The notes under the pieces: generated by a model | Seen by the model: only the letters and a program-made list of their open reading frames with translations | Database searches by the model: none | Told to the model about the DNA's origin: nothing | Translations under genes and position numbers: made by a program | Source of the DNA: Methanobacterium sp. UBA375 | GTDB lineage: Archaea; Methanobacteriota; Methanobacteria; Methanobacteriales; Methanobacteriaceae | NCBI GenBank assembly: GCA_002495625.1 | Contig: DAGC01000012.1 | Span: 206,251 to 270,250 of the forward strand | Length of the DNA stretch: 64,000 nt | Direction: 5' to 3' | Shown here: piece after piece, positions 63,832-64,000 of the stretch | Layout: every line of letters begins with the position of its first letter | Numbering within the stretch: position 1 is the first letter of the stretch

Positions 63832-64000
63832 AATTCATTCAATCTCTGTTTTTATAGCTAAATTTTTTTCAATTAAAATCAGATATCATATGAATATAAA
63901 TATTATTTTGACATATCTAGTAAAGGAACTAATCAAATGGGTTACACTTTTTAGCTTTTTTATTTGATTAAGAATATCGTTTGAATTTGTAGATAGATTG

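Overview
This is a 64 kb chromosomal window from an AT-rich methanogenic archaeon, most likely a Methanobacteriales member such as Methanobacterium. The evidence is a surface protein with a pseudomurein-binding repeat, coenzyme F430 genes (cfbA, cfbE), pyruvoyl arginine decarboxylase, archaeal TFB, aRF1, Gar1 and aIF5A, archaeal-type DnaG, XerA, and GGTGAT/GGAGG ribosome binding sites behind TATA promoters. Species cannot be read from the sequence.

Region 1 (about 1-16.5 kb, plus a satellite at 24.2-24.5 kb) is accessory and looks like a metal-responsive uptake and modification island. It holds the end of an ECF transporter T component, two YkoE-like ECF S components, two pairs of half ABC transporters of exporter fold whose Walker B region resembles IrtAB/YbtPQ-type siderophore importers, four SAM methyltransferases, an alpha/beta hydrolase and a DUF2249-carboxymuconolactone decarboxylase-like fusion. 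Most units are preceded by the same palindrome, TTTAGG-YATR-CCTAAA, a DtxR/IdeR-like box that usually occurs as a tandem pair just downstream of a TTTATATACTA TATA box. No metallophore biosynthesis genes and no regulator gene are in the window, so import of an exogenous or elsewhere-made chelate under iron (or other metal) control is an inference. The island is rearranging: it contains a decayed copy of the methyltransferase-hydrolase pair together with its promoter and leader hairpin, and a decayed S-component start.

Region 2 (16.6-24.2 kb) is metal homeostasis: a CsoR-type sensor and a P1B ATPase, each with its own ATACCC/GGGTAT operator; cfbA; a CadC/SmtB-type ArsR sensor and a Zn/Cd-type P1B ATPase with tandem ATATGAA-N6-TTCATAT operators; a fragment of a third P1B ATPase; and an ACR3-like carrier.

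Region 3 (24.8-34.1 kb) is core metabolism: polyamine/hypusine genes (a TIGR00300 ornithine cyclodeaminase-type protein, agmatinase, aIF5A, pdaD), then an IMPase/FBPase-like phosphatase, NAD kinase, cfbE, hemC, a Gfo/Idh oxidoreductase and a GfcR-like PRTase regulator. Region 4 (34.2-40.7 kb) holds small proteins, secreted proteins, an MFS transporter and a tautomerase. Region 5 (40.7-50.6 kb) has two MEDS-PAS histidine kinases flanking aRF1, a two-receiver/GT2 glycosyltransferase fusion and UMP kinase. Region 6 (50.8-57.9 kb) is informational: TFB, Gar1, a flippase-like protein, RraA-like, DUF211, a Toprim protein, DnaG and a LonB-like ATPase with no protease domain. Region 7 (58-63.8 kb) carries paralogous membrane proteins (one frameshifted), a PRC-barrel protein, a large pseudomurein-binding surface protein and XerA. 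No rRNA, tRNA, CRISPR array or intact insertion sequence was recognised.
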